Assembly (NCBI GenBank): GCA_022510885.1 | Contig: JAFLSP010000002.1 | Span: 7,940 to 25,742 of the forward strand | Reading direction: 5' to 3' | DNA: 17,803 nucleotides | Origin: Treponema sp. | Lineage (GTDB): Bacteria > Spirochaetota > Spirochaetia > Treponematales > Treponemataceae | Shown: positions 7,224 to 14,209 of the stretch, one piece after another | Position numbering within the stretch: position 1 is the stretch's first letter | Layout of the letters: every line of letters begins with the position of its first letter | Notes under the pieces: generated by a model | What the model saw: only the letters and a program-made list of their open reading frames with translations | The model's database searches: none | Told to the model about the DNA's origin: nothing | Translations under genes and position numbers: made by a program

Positions 7224-8508
7224 CGCGCAACACCTCCGCAACGGTCATCTTCAGCACGCCACGGCTCGCCACCCAGGAAGCGAGCAGAGCCGAGAAGATA
7301 CCGAAAATCGTAATGACAAGCACTTCGCCCGGGATGATGCGCGGAGGAATGTTGCCGTAAATCAAGTACATGGGATTCTCGCGCAGGTACGCCGCGGACT
7401 GCGGCGACACGAGCATGAGACCGAACCGCTGCACGGCGTAGACGAACTTCGACATCAGCGAGAACACCGTGTTCATACGCACGCTCAGCAGCAGACCGAG
7501 CGCAAGCCCCGGAATCGCCCCGATAAAACCGACCAAAAATCCCTGCGTCACGAAAATAGACTGAATAAGCGGCGGCGAACCGCCGAACGCACTCAGCACC
7601 GAAATCTCCTCGCGCCGTTCATAGACCATCCTGCGCATGCCGTTGAAAATATTGATACCGACCACCACGAAAATCAAGAACACGAGCACCATGAGCATAT
7701 TCTTCTCCACGCGCAAGGCGCCGAAGAACGAGCGATTGTACTGCTTCCAGGACTCTGCCCGTGCGCCGGGAAATTTGTCCTGTATGCGGGCGATGACGCG
7801 CGCATCATCCGCCGTGTCACGCAGCTTGATGCCGTAGTGCAACTCCGCACCCGTACCGAAGTACCTCCGCGCATCATCCAGGCTGATGAACGCATACGCC
7901 GCGTTGATGTCCGCGTAGCCCGTATGAAAAACGCCCGTCACCGTAAACACGCGGTCGGACGACACCAAGTCCACGTCATTCCCGCCCGAAAGCGCGAGCA
8001 GCGTAACATGATTTCCCACATACAGTCCGAGTCGCTCGGCAAGTTTGCTGCCCACCACGATTGCGTTCTCGGGCGACAAGTCGAACGCGCCGCGAATCAT
8101 ACGCAACTGCGCACGGAATCCCTCGTCAAGCGAAAGCTGCCGCTCGCTCACGCCGCGGATAAGCGCGGCTGACTGTCGCTCGCTCTCGCCAACAAGCAAG
8201 CCTTGAGCCTCATAGAACGGCGTCGCCACCACGATGTCCGCATCCTCGGCACAGAACCGCCCGAACGCCCCGCTGTCTGCGCCATCCACGCGCACATGGT
8301 ATGAACTGATTTCCATAATTGCGTCGATGAAGCTCAGCTGAAAGCCATTCATCACGCTGATAACAGTAATCAGCGTCATCACGCCGAAACAGATGCCGAG
8401 CGACGCGAGAAACGACGTGACCGCCGAGCGACCTTTCCGGTCCACGCGAGAAAACCGCCACGACACGAACAGCACCCACCGCAGCGAAGCAATCATGCTA
8501 GTGCGCAA
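7216..8508 (-). CDS. lolC: LolC/LolE-family lipoprotein-release permease (first permease)
   Basis: This is the partner membrane subunit of the LolCDE-type exporter. The 430 residues have an N-terminal basic stretch (RFSRVDRKGRSAV), a first membrane segment (about 32-53) ending in SVMNGFQ, which is typical of LolC/LolE, a periplasmic domain with VVGSKLAERLGL, and three C-terminal membrane segments (about 273-293, 322-345 and 393-415). MVYERREEISVLSAFG is the cytoplasmic loop facing LolD. Two starts are possible. TTG at 8508 has AGGAG eight bases upstream and overlaps the preceding gene by 11 bases; ATG at 8496 follows that gene's stop by one base but has no well-spaced binding site. The longer form is listed. 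It shares the family but not close sequence with the second permease. Confidence 0.85.
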   Translation of the reverse strand: MRTSMIASLRWVLFVSWRFSRVDRKGRSAVTSFLASLGICFGVMTLITVISVMNGFQLSFIDAIMEISSYHVRVDGADSGAFGRFCAEDADIVVATPFYEAQGLLVGESERQSAALIRGVSERQLSLDEGFRAQLRMIRGAFDLSPENAIVVGSKLAERLGLYVGNHVTLLALSGGNDVDLVSSDRVFTVTGVFHTGYADINAAYAFISLDDARRYFGTGAELHYGIKLRDTADDARVIARIQDKFPGARAESWKQYNRSFFGALRVEKNMLMVLVFLIFVVVGINIFNGMRRMVYERREEISVLSAFGGSPPLIQSIFVTQGFLVGFIGAIPGLALGLLLSVRMNTVFSLMSKFVYAVQRFGLMLVSPQSAAYLRENPMYLIYGNIPPRIIPGEVLVITIFGIFSALLASWVASRGVLKMTVAEVLRDE

Positions 8509-9523
8509 AATTCCGTCTCCTCACTTCCGTTCCGCCCGCCGAAACGATTTCCTGCACTTTCGCGCCGTCCTCGTAGCGCGCCTGCACGACAAAATCACCG
8601 TCAAAATACATCGTCTCAGTATACACGTTTTCGCGCTCATATACAGTACGCATCCGCAGTTTTTCATTCTCATAGTACGAAACATCGGGCTTTGCGCCAC
8701 CCGCACCGTCATAGTCGTAAAACCGTTTGATGACCTCCGTCTCGACCTTCTCCCTGCCCGTCGCCGTTTTGCCGTAGTGATAGTCCGTCGTCTCCTCGGC
8801 AATCAAGCGACGCTCGTCGTCATACGCCCACACGATTTTTTTGTCGCGCACGAGCTTAGGCGGGTCGTCCGCGTAGCGCGAATCATCCGAATGGGGATGC
8901 TCGTAGTGAGATATTTCACGCCCGATGGCAGAACCGCCCTCGTCGTAGTCGGTTACAATGCGCCGCTCGTCCTCGGCGGTTTCCTCCGTCATCTGATACG
9001 GCAGCGACGCCCCGTCATGGTAGGCGTAAGTCCGCGTCGAAAGCAACTGCAAGTCGCGCGAGGAAGCGCCGATGCTGAACCGTTCCTGCGCGGTCAACCG
9101 ATTTTCGCCGTCAAAATGCCGCCGAACTGCCAAGCCGCCTGCCTCGTCGGTTACAATCCTGCCGTCGTCACGCGCGCGCACGGAAAAATGCTCCTCGCCG
9201 TACACAAGCCGCCTAAGCCGCCCGCCGCTGTCGGTAAAATGCGCAGCGGCAACATCGTCATTCTCGTCAATACCTAGGTCGTCGCGGTTGTCCAGCTCCG
9301 CAAGCAATTCCTCCGCGACGTTCGGCGGTACATCTCCGTCATCAAGCGAATTGTCGAATCCGCTGCCAACGTTTTCTGTCAGCCCTAGCATGGCACGGGT
9401 ATGCTCCCTGTCGGGGCAGGAAACGGGCAGTCCCGTAACGGAGGCAAACAGGCGTTGCAATGAGGACTGCGAAAACATGGGCAGCGGGAGACATAGCACC
9501 GCGCTCAGGACGAAACGACGCAC
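8498..9523 (-). CDS. Secreted protein with YD-like beta repeats, coupled to the Lol genes
   Basis: The family is not recognised. The 341-residue product starts with a hydrophobic signal-like segment (RRFVLSAVLCLPLPMFSQ, about 2-19), so it is probably periplasmic or surface-exposed. After an acidic region (about 55-90) it consists of short irregular units such as HFDGENRLTAQERF, TDYDEGGSAIGREISHYE, AYDDERRLIAEETTDYHY and YFDGDFVVQARYEDG. These resemble the YD or MORN-like beta-hairpin repeats of RHS-type and YwqK-type proteins, with alternating charged and aromatic residues. The start is GTG at 9523, with GGGA upstream at the end of ftsY. It ends inside, or one base before, the start of lolC, so the two are probably co-translated. 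A role in lipoprotein transport is inferred from position only. Confidence 0.75.
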   Translation of the reverse strand: MRRFVLSAVLCLPLPMFSQSSLQRLFASVTGLPVSCPDREHTRAMLGLTENVGSGFDNSLDDGDVPPNVAEELLAELDNRDDLGIDENDDVAAAHFTDSGGRLRRLVYGEEHFSVRARDDGRIVTDEAGGLAVRRHFDGENRLTAQERFSIGASSRDLQLLSTRTYAYHDGASLPYQMTEETAEDERRIVTDYDEGGSAIGREISHYEHPHSDDSRYADDPPKLVRDKKIVWAYDDERRLIAEETTDYHYGKTATGREKVETEVIKRFYDYDGAGGAKPDVSYYENEKLRMRTVYERENVYTETMYFDGDFVVQARYEDGAKVQEIVSAGGTEVRRRNFAH

Positions 9524-9526
9524 ACG

Positions 9527-10390
9527 CTATCCCAAAAACTCATCCGCATAAGAAACGGGGTCGAACGGACGGATATCGTCGTAGCCCTCGCCCGTGCAGA
9601 CGAATGCCACGGGAATGCCGAATTCTTTTCCCACGGTAAATGCCACACCACCTTTCGCAGTGGAGTCGTATTTGGTCAGCACAACCGCGTCCACGCCGAC
9701 CGCCTCATGGAATACCTCCGCCTGCCGCACCGCGTTTTGCCCCGTGGTCGCGTCAATGACGAGCAGTTTTTTGTAACAGCCCTCGTCAGCCTTGCTCCGT
9801 GCCACACGGTCGATTTTTTGCAACTCGCGCACAAGGTTGTCCTTGTTATGCAGGCGCCCTGCCGTATCCGCAAGCACGAGCGCGCCACCTTTCGCCCGCG
9901 CCGCATCCGCTGCGTCAAACACCACCGCAGACGGGTCGCTGCCATGCTGATGGCTTACCACACGGATACCGAGCCGCTCGCCGTGCATCTCCAGCTGCTC
10001 TTCCGCCGCCGCACGGAACGTGTCGGCCGCCGCGAGAATTACGTTGCCCGTCCGCGCGAAGTGTTTGGCGAGTTTCGCCGCCGTAGTCGTCTTTCCCACG
10101 CCGTTTACGCCCAAAAGCATATACACCGAAACCTTATCCGCCTCTGGCGCAAGCACCGTCGCCTTTGCAAAGTCGAGCAGCATCGCCTTGAGCTCAGCAC
10201 GGATGTCGTTTTCTTCGGTGAGCCGCTTCTCCGCACAGATGTCCCGCAGGTCGTCCGTCAACTGGAACGCCAGTTTCGCACCGAGGTCGCCTTCCACAAG
10301 TGCGTCAGTCAGCTCATCAAAAAACGCGTCATCAACTTTCTTTCCACTGAAGAGCGAGCGGAGCTTTTCCGCAAATGATAGTTTCGCCAT
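9527..10390 (-). CDS. ftsY: FtsY, signal recognition particle receptor GTPase
   Basis: FtsY docks SRP-ribosome complexes at the inner membrane for co-translational insertion. The 287-residue protein has a four-helix N domain (about 1-80) and a G domain with GVNGVGKTT (94-102), DTFRAAA (123-129), DTAGR (175-179), TKYD (239-242) and CTGEG (265-269). The TKYDSTAKGG block and the closing GEGYDDIRPFD mark FtsY rather than Ffh, and the methionine-rich M domain of Ffh is absent. There is no long acidic A domain, as in many short bacterial FtsY proteins. ATG at 10390 lies eight bases after the stop of the upstream gene, and three bases separate its stop from the next start. Confidence 0.95.
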   Translation of the reverse strand: MAKLSFAEKLRSLFSGKKVDDAFFDELTDALVEGDLGAKLAFQLTDDLRDICAEKRLTEENDIRAELKAMLLDFAKATVLAPEADKVSVYMLLGVNGVGKTTTAAKLAKHFARTGNVILAAADTFRAAAEEQLEMHGERLGIRVVSHQHGSDPSAVVFDAADAARAKGGALVLADTAGRLHNKDNLVRELQKIDRVARSKADEGCYKKLLVIDATTGQNAVRQAEVFHEAVGVDAVVLTKYDSTAKGGVAFTVGKEFGIPVAFVCTGEGYDDIRPFDPVSYADEFLG

Positions 10391-10398
10391 TATGCTGC

Positions 10399-12108
10399 CT
10401 ATTCCGTTGCCATTTCGTCTAATCCGTCCGATTCCACCGACTCTCCGTCAGCCGAATCCACCATTATCTCCTCTGCGCCAACAACAGGTTCTGTCGCTCC
10501 AAGCGCAGAAATATCGCGTCCGTCCGTGCGCGCCGCAGCAGGCAGGACTTGGTTCGCTGCCCACAAGTAGCGCACCAACTCGAATACCGCCCACGCTCCG
10601 CAGGCAATGGAAATGCCCGACGCAATATACCCGCGCGTCTGCCATTTTTTCGCCTCATCATACGAGCCACGTCCCATGGCGTAGGCATTATTCGCCACCG
10701 TGAAATTACCCGTGCAGTAGAACGTGAACGGCAACGAGCAGATGAGCGCCGTATATGCAGTATACATCCAACGCCGTCTTTTATCAATGTTCGCCGCGCG
10801 GTCAAAGGGCTTTGCGTCCACCATGAGGTCTGCGCCGTCCTGCGCAAGGCTTTCGGGAATATAGAAAAACGCGCCCGGCGCATTCTTCTCCTCCCCCGCC
10901 GTGAACACACCAATCACCGCCTTCCCGTTCACCGCCACGCGCGCCGCCCTGTTTTCCCCGTCAACGTCCTGTCGCTCAAATCCCTTGGGATAGAAAATGC
11001 CGTCACGTGCCGCCTTGAGCCGCAGGTTCAGCACACCTTCCGAAGCAGGGGTCAACGCGACCGCAATGCGATACCGCTCATTGCCCTCATATTTGTAGGT
11101 GAACGATGCGGTCTCATAGCCCTGCGCTGCCACGCTTATCGTATGCACGGAAGCATCAACCTGCAAGGACTCAGGAATTGAGGTGTAGACCATGCCGTCC
11201 AACGTGAGCGACGCGGATATCGCCGCTTCCTCGGGCGTGACCTCAAAGCGAAGGATGACGGGCAGACTGTTCGCAATCGCGGGAACGAGCTTCTGCACGA
11301 TGCGCTCCGCCAAATCCATCTGGTCGCCCACCGTGCCCACCTCCATCACAGAACCGACACGCCGCGCACCCGGGTACACGTACAAATCGACCGACACCGC
11401 AAGGTAGTCGCCGTAGCCCGTAATCGAGCCGGAGAGCACGCCGTTGATGCCCGCGCCGGCAACCTCTTTCTCATATACGCGGCTCGACAAGCCTTCCGTA
11501 AGCGCGGAATCCGACGGCGAAAACAAAGCCGTGCTGTCATTGCGGTAAATCGTTACCGTCTCGTTCTGCTGCCGCTCCTCGTCATCAAAAAAAAACGGAA
11601 ACCGCCACCCGCGCCGCTCCTCCGAGGCGACATCCTCACCGCGCGCGACTGCCTCTTCACGCTCGATTTTCGGCCGGAACTCGTCTCGAACTTCTTCTGC
11701 CGCCGCAAGATTCTCGTCGATTTGCCGCTGGATAGCGTCGATTTTTTCCTGCGCCTGCTCAAGTGCCCTGGCAAGTTTTTTCGGCTTGTTGTGGGTCAGC
11801 ACAAGCGCGTCGCGTGCCTGATATTCCCGGGAAAGCTGCAAAAACAGCGAGAGCCGCTCGGTCTGCAGCGTGTCAAGCCGCCGGTCGAGCAATTCCTGAC
11901 TAGGAAGCATGCGCGTTCCGTCAATCGAAATCTGCTCAAGCAACAACTGCGGCAGGACCGACGCAAAGTGCGACGCAGACAATGAGGGGGCGTTTTTCTG
12001 CGCGAGCGTGAATGCCTGTGCCGCAAGCACCCAGGTCTCCGGCTCCGCACCAAAGCAGACCGCACCGAGCAGGAACACAAACGCAAGGACGCTACATCTC
12101 TTCGTCAC
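10399..12108 (-). CDS. Secreted PEGA-like protein with coiled coil and C-terminal membrane hairpin
   Basis: The protein is not assigned to a characterised family. With a GTG start at 12108 it has 569 residues: a signal peptide (TKRCSVLAFVFLLGAVCFGA), a helical region with a likely coiled coil (about 105-155), and a segment containing SGSITGYGDYLAVSVDLYVY (226-245) followed by RIVQKLVPAIANSLPV. That segment resembles CsgG/LpoB-type proteins in which a strand pattern precedes a statement of activity or localisation. A PEGA-like beta domain follows (about 283-353; LDGMVYTSIPESLQVDASVH and AQGYE), then two hydrophobic segments (about 447-468 and 494-514) and an acidic tail. GTG codons at 12120 and 12117 are alternatives; frames further upstream lack a signal peptide and run deep into prfB. 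It overlaps prfB by 17 bases. An envelope location is likely; function is unknown. Confidence 0.8.
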   Translation of the reverse strand: MTKRCSVLAFVFLLGAVCFGAEPETWVLAAQAFTLAQKNAPSLSASHFASVLPQLLLEQISIDGTRMLPSQELLDRRLDTLQTERLSLFLQLSREYQARDALVLTHNKPKKLARALEQAQEKIDAIQRQIDENLAAAEEVRDEFRPKIEREEAVARGEDVASEERRGWRFPFFFDDEERQQNETVTIYRNDSTALFSPSDSALTEGLSSRVYEKEVAGAGINGVLSGSITGYGDYLAVSVDLYVYPGARRVGSVMEVGTVGDQMDLAERIVQKLVPAIANSLPVILRFEVTPEEAAISASLTLDGMVYTSIPESLQVDASVHTISVAAQGYETASFTYKYEGNERYRIAVALTPASEGVLNLRLKAARDGIFYPKGFERQDVDGENRAARVAVNGKAVIGVFTAGEEKNAPGAFFYIPESLAQDGADLMVDAKPFDRAANIDKRRRWMYTAYTALICSLPFTFYCTGNFTVANNAYAMGRGSYDEAKKWQTRGYIASGISIACGAWAVFELVRYLWAANQVLPAAARTDGRDISALGATEPVVGAEEIMVDSADGESVESDGLDEMATE

Positions 12109-13226
12109 CGTCGTCACCACCGACCGGCAATCCTTTCCACTGCGCCTGCAAGTACGCATCGATAAACGGGTCGATGTCGCCGTCCATGACCGCCTGAATA
12201 TTGCCCGTCTCATGCTTAGTGCGGTGGTCCTTGACCATCGTGTACGGCTGAAAGACATAGGTGCGGATTTGGTTTCCCCAGGAAATATCCTTCTTCTCCG
12301 CGCCGAACTTGGCGTTCTCCTTTTCCTTTTCCTCTTTGTAATGCTGATAGAGCTTCGCGCGCAGCATACTCATGGCGGTGGCACGATTCATCAACTGACT
12401 GCGCTCGCTGTCACATTGCACGACGATGCCCGTAGGAAGGTGGGTAAAGCGCACGGCAGAATCCGTCTTGTTCACGTGCTGGCCGCCCTTCCCCCCCGAG
12501 CGGAACGTGTCCACGCGCAGGTCTTCCGGGCGAATGTCCACCTTAATCGTGTCGTCAAGCACAGGGAAGATGAACACCGACGTAAACGAAGTATGACGAC
12601 GCGCGTTCGCGTCGAACGGAGAAATACGGATAAGGCGATGCACGCCCGCCTCGCCCTTGAGGTAGCCGTACACGTAGTCGCCCGAAATCTGAATCGTCGT
12701 GCTTTTGATGCCGCCCTCGTCCTCCTGAATGTCCACCGTCTCCATCCTGAAGCCGCGCCGTTCCGCCCAACGGATGTACATCCGGCTCAGCATATACGCC
12801 CAGTCGCAGGCCTCCGTGCCGCCCGCGCCCGCATGAATCGTCAGGAAACAGCCGCTCTTGTCCACCTCGCCCGAAAGCAGATTGAGGATGCTTTGCCGCT
12901 CGAATTTCTCCCGTGCCGCGTCGTACATCTCGCGCAGCTCGCCCTCCACGCTCTGGTCATTGCCCTCAATGCCCAACTCGTACAGCGCTTCCATGTCGCT
13001 CACGGCGGCAAGCAGCTCACGCCATGGCTCGACACGTCCCTTGAGCAACTTGATGTCATTCATCACTTTCTGCGCCCGCTCGGTATCGCTCCAAAAATCG
13101 CTCGACGCAGACAACGCCTCTTTCTCCGCTATTTGCCGGTCAATCGCGTCCGGGTCAAAGACGCCCCCAAACATTCATGATGTCTTCTTTTAGCACCGCA
13201 ATCGGCTCTTTCATCTCCTCCAACAT
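12092..13226 (-). CDS. prfB: Peptide chain release factor 2, expressed through a +1 frameshift
   Basis: RF2 releases finished peptides at UAA and UGA. The gene is read in two frames. Frame one starts at ATG 13226 and gives 23 codons (MLEEMKEPIAVLKEDIMNV then WGRL), then meets TGA at 13155-13157. A +1 shift on CTT-TGA continues with DPDAIDRQ to the stop at 12092. The product is about 377 residues. SPF, the stop-codon reading motif of RF2, falls at about 202-204, and GGQ, the catalytic motif, at about 247-249 (RSGGKGGQHVNK), close to their places in E. coli RF2. The first ATG is preceded by a perfect AGGAGG. The alternative ATG at 13174 has no good binding site and would give a protein without its first helix. 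Confidence 0.93.
13154..13168 (-). promoter_or_regulatory. Programmed +1 frameshift site of prfB
   Basis: The minus strand reads GGGGGCGTCTTTGAC. A Shine-Dalgarno-like G run sits three bases before the slippery CTT, followed by the in-frame stop TGA and then C. This is the same arrangement and spacing as the E. coli RF2 site (GGGGG-TAT-CTT-TGA-C). In the known mechanism, low RF2 lets the ribosome pause at UGA and slip by one base, making more RF2; high RF2 ends translation there. The site is at codons 23-24, where it is usual in this gene. Confidence 0.93.
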
Positions 13227-13231
13227 ACAAG

Positions 13232-13237
13232 CCTCCT
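13232..13237 (-). promoter_or_regulatory. Perfect ribosome binding site for prfB
   Basis: AGGAGG lies five bases before ATG 13226 (AGGAGG-CTTGT-ATG). It decides the prfB start in favour of the short leader frame rather than the ATG at 13174. The 39-base gap upstream of the ATG shows no clear promoter. Confidence 0.85.
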
Positions 13238-13265
13238 AGAAAAATGATGACGAACGCCCTGCGGA

Positions 13266-14177
13266 TTACGATTCCCCGGGCAACTGATACAAATCCAACG
13301 TTGACGCTATCCATTTCCGCGAGACGACGGGAGCCGCCTCCTCGACGAGCAGAAACAGGTTAAGCGCCTGCCGATAATCCCTGCGGAAATAAAACGACTC
13401 GGCGAGGTAGAAAATAGCGCGGTCTGTCACGTCGTCCGCACGGTTGACGCTCAAAAAACGCTGTAGCTGGTCAGCCGCGTTCCTGTAATCCCGGCGAATG
13501 AAATAGTCCTTGAGAATCTCGAAAAGATAATAGCCATCCCCGCCAAGCGGCTCGACCAAATCTTCCTCAAAGATATACGGGGCAAGCGGCTCGATGCGAC
13601 GCTCCGCGTGCACGCCCGCAAGCTCCGCCCCCGCCGCGAGTACCTCGCCACGCAAAGGATTGGGCTTGCGGGACTTCTCCAGCATCGCAAGATAAGGCAA
13701 GGGAACTTCGCGCAACTGCCCTGCGGCATACTGCTTTTCCGGCGCGTTTTCCGCCTCGTCCCGTTCCTCTATAGGAGACCGCCGCGCACGAATGCCCACG
13801 ACGGTCGCATTGATGGACGGCAGCACCACGTCATACAGCGCACCGTCCGCTGTCCGCGCGACAACCACGTAGTAATATTCCTTGTAATCCGTCAACCGGT
13901 CTACGAAAAACGTCGAGTCAGGCTTGACCTGTGCAACCGGACTCAACGAAGCGACCTGCTGCCGCGCTGAAAACGGCTGCGTTCCCCTATAAATCAAGAT
14001 TGCGGCGGCAGAGAATCCCTGCGGCAATTTCCAACTGACCCGCACCTGCGCGTCGGTAACGTAGGTGGTCGCAACATTCTTGACGACAGGACGCACGTCC
14101 ACGTCCTGCGCGAACAACGCGCCGCAAACGAGAAAAACCGCGCCTATGATTGGCAGCCGCCGAATATTCATGCCCAT
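13266..14177 (-). CDS. Secreted protein with fibronectin-III-like domain and helical C-terminus
   Basis: The family is not recognised by name. The 303-residue product has a signal peptide (RRLPIIGAVFLVCGALFAQ, about 6-24, probable cleavage after AQ), then a beta-rich domain (about 28-128) that looks like a fibronectin type III fold: VRVSWKLPQ, AILIYRG, FVDRLTDYKEYYYVVVARTADG. A charged linker follows. The last 85 residues form helical pairs (LFEILKDYFIRRDYRNAADQ, FYLAESFYFRRDYRQALNLF) that resemble degenerate TPR units. ATG at 14177 is preferred for its signal peptide; ATG 14171 is nearly as good, and a GTG at 14204 would add non-signal residues. It lies 32 bases after the large TPR gene and 39 bases before prfB. 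Probably periplasmic; function unknown. Confidence 0.78.
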   Translation of the reverse strand: MGMNIRRLPIIGAVFLVCGALFAQDVDVRPVVKNVATTYVTDAQVRVSWKLPQGFSAAAILIYRGTQPFSARQQVASLSPVAQVKPDSTFFVDRLTDYKEYYYVVVARTADGALYDVVLPSINATVVGIRARRSPIEERDEAENAPEKQYAAGQLREVPLPYLAMLEKSRKPNPLRGEVLAAGAELAGVHAERRIEPLAPYIFEEDLVEPLGGDGYYLFEILKDYFIRRDYRNAADQLQRFLSVNRADDVTDRAIFYLAESFYFRRDYRQALNLFLLVEEAAPVVSRKWIASTLDLYQLPGES

Positions 14178-14209
14178 ATCATGCACCAAAACGACGGAAA
14201 ACACAAGGG

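Noticed and set aside
7224..7241. TTG start of lolD at 7241
   Set aside because: The ribosome binding site GGAGGTG would lie inside the coding region; it is correctly spaced for ATG 7223.
12109..12258. N-terminal extension of the PEGA-like protein into prfB
   Set aside because: The extra 50 residues are Arg/Ser-rich prfB shadow, and they would bury the signal peptide that begins after GTG 12108.
12092..13174. prfB starting at ATG 13174 without a frameshift
   Set aside because: There is no well-placed ribosome binding site there, while an AGGAGG-led leader frame and a canonical frameshift site lie directly upstream.
11909..13180. A 423-codon open frame on the + strand
   Set aside because: It is antisense to prfB and the N-terminus of the PEGA-like gene, both of which have clear motifs or a signal peptide.
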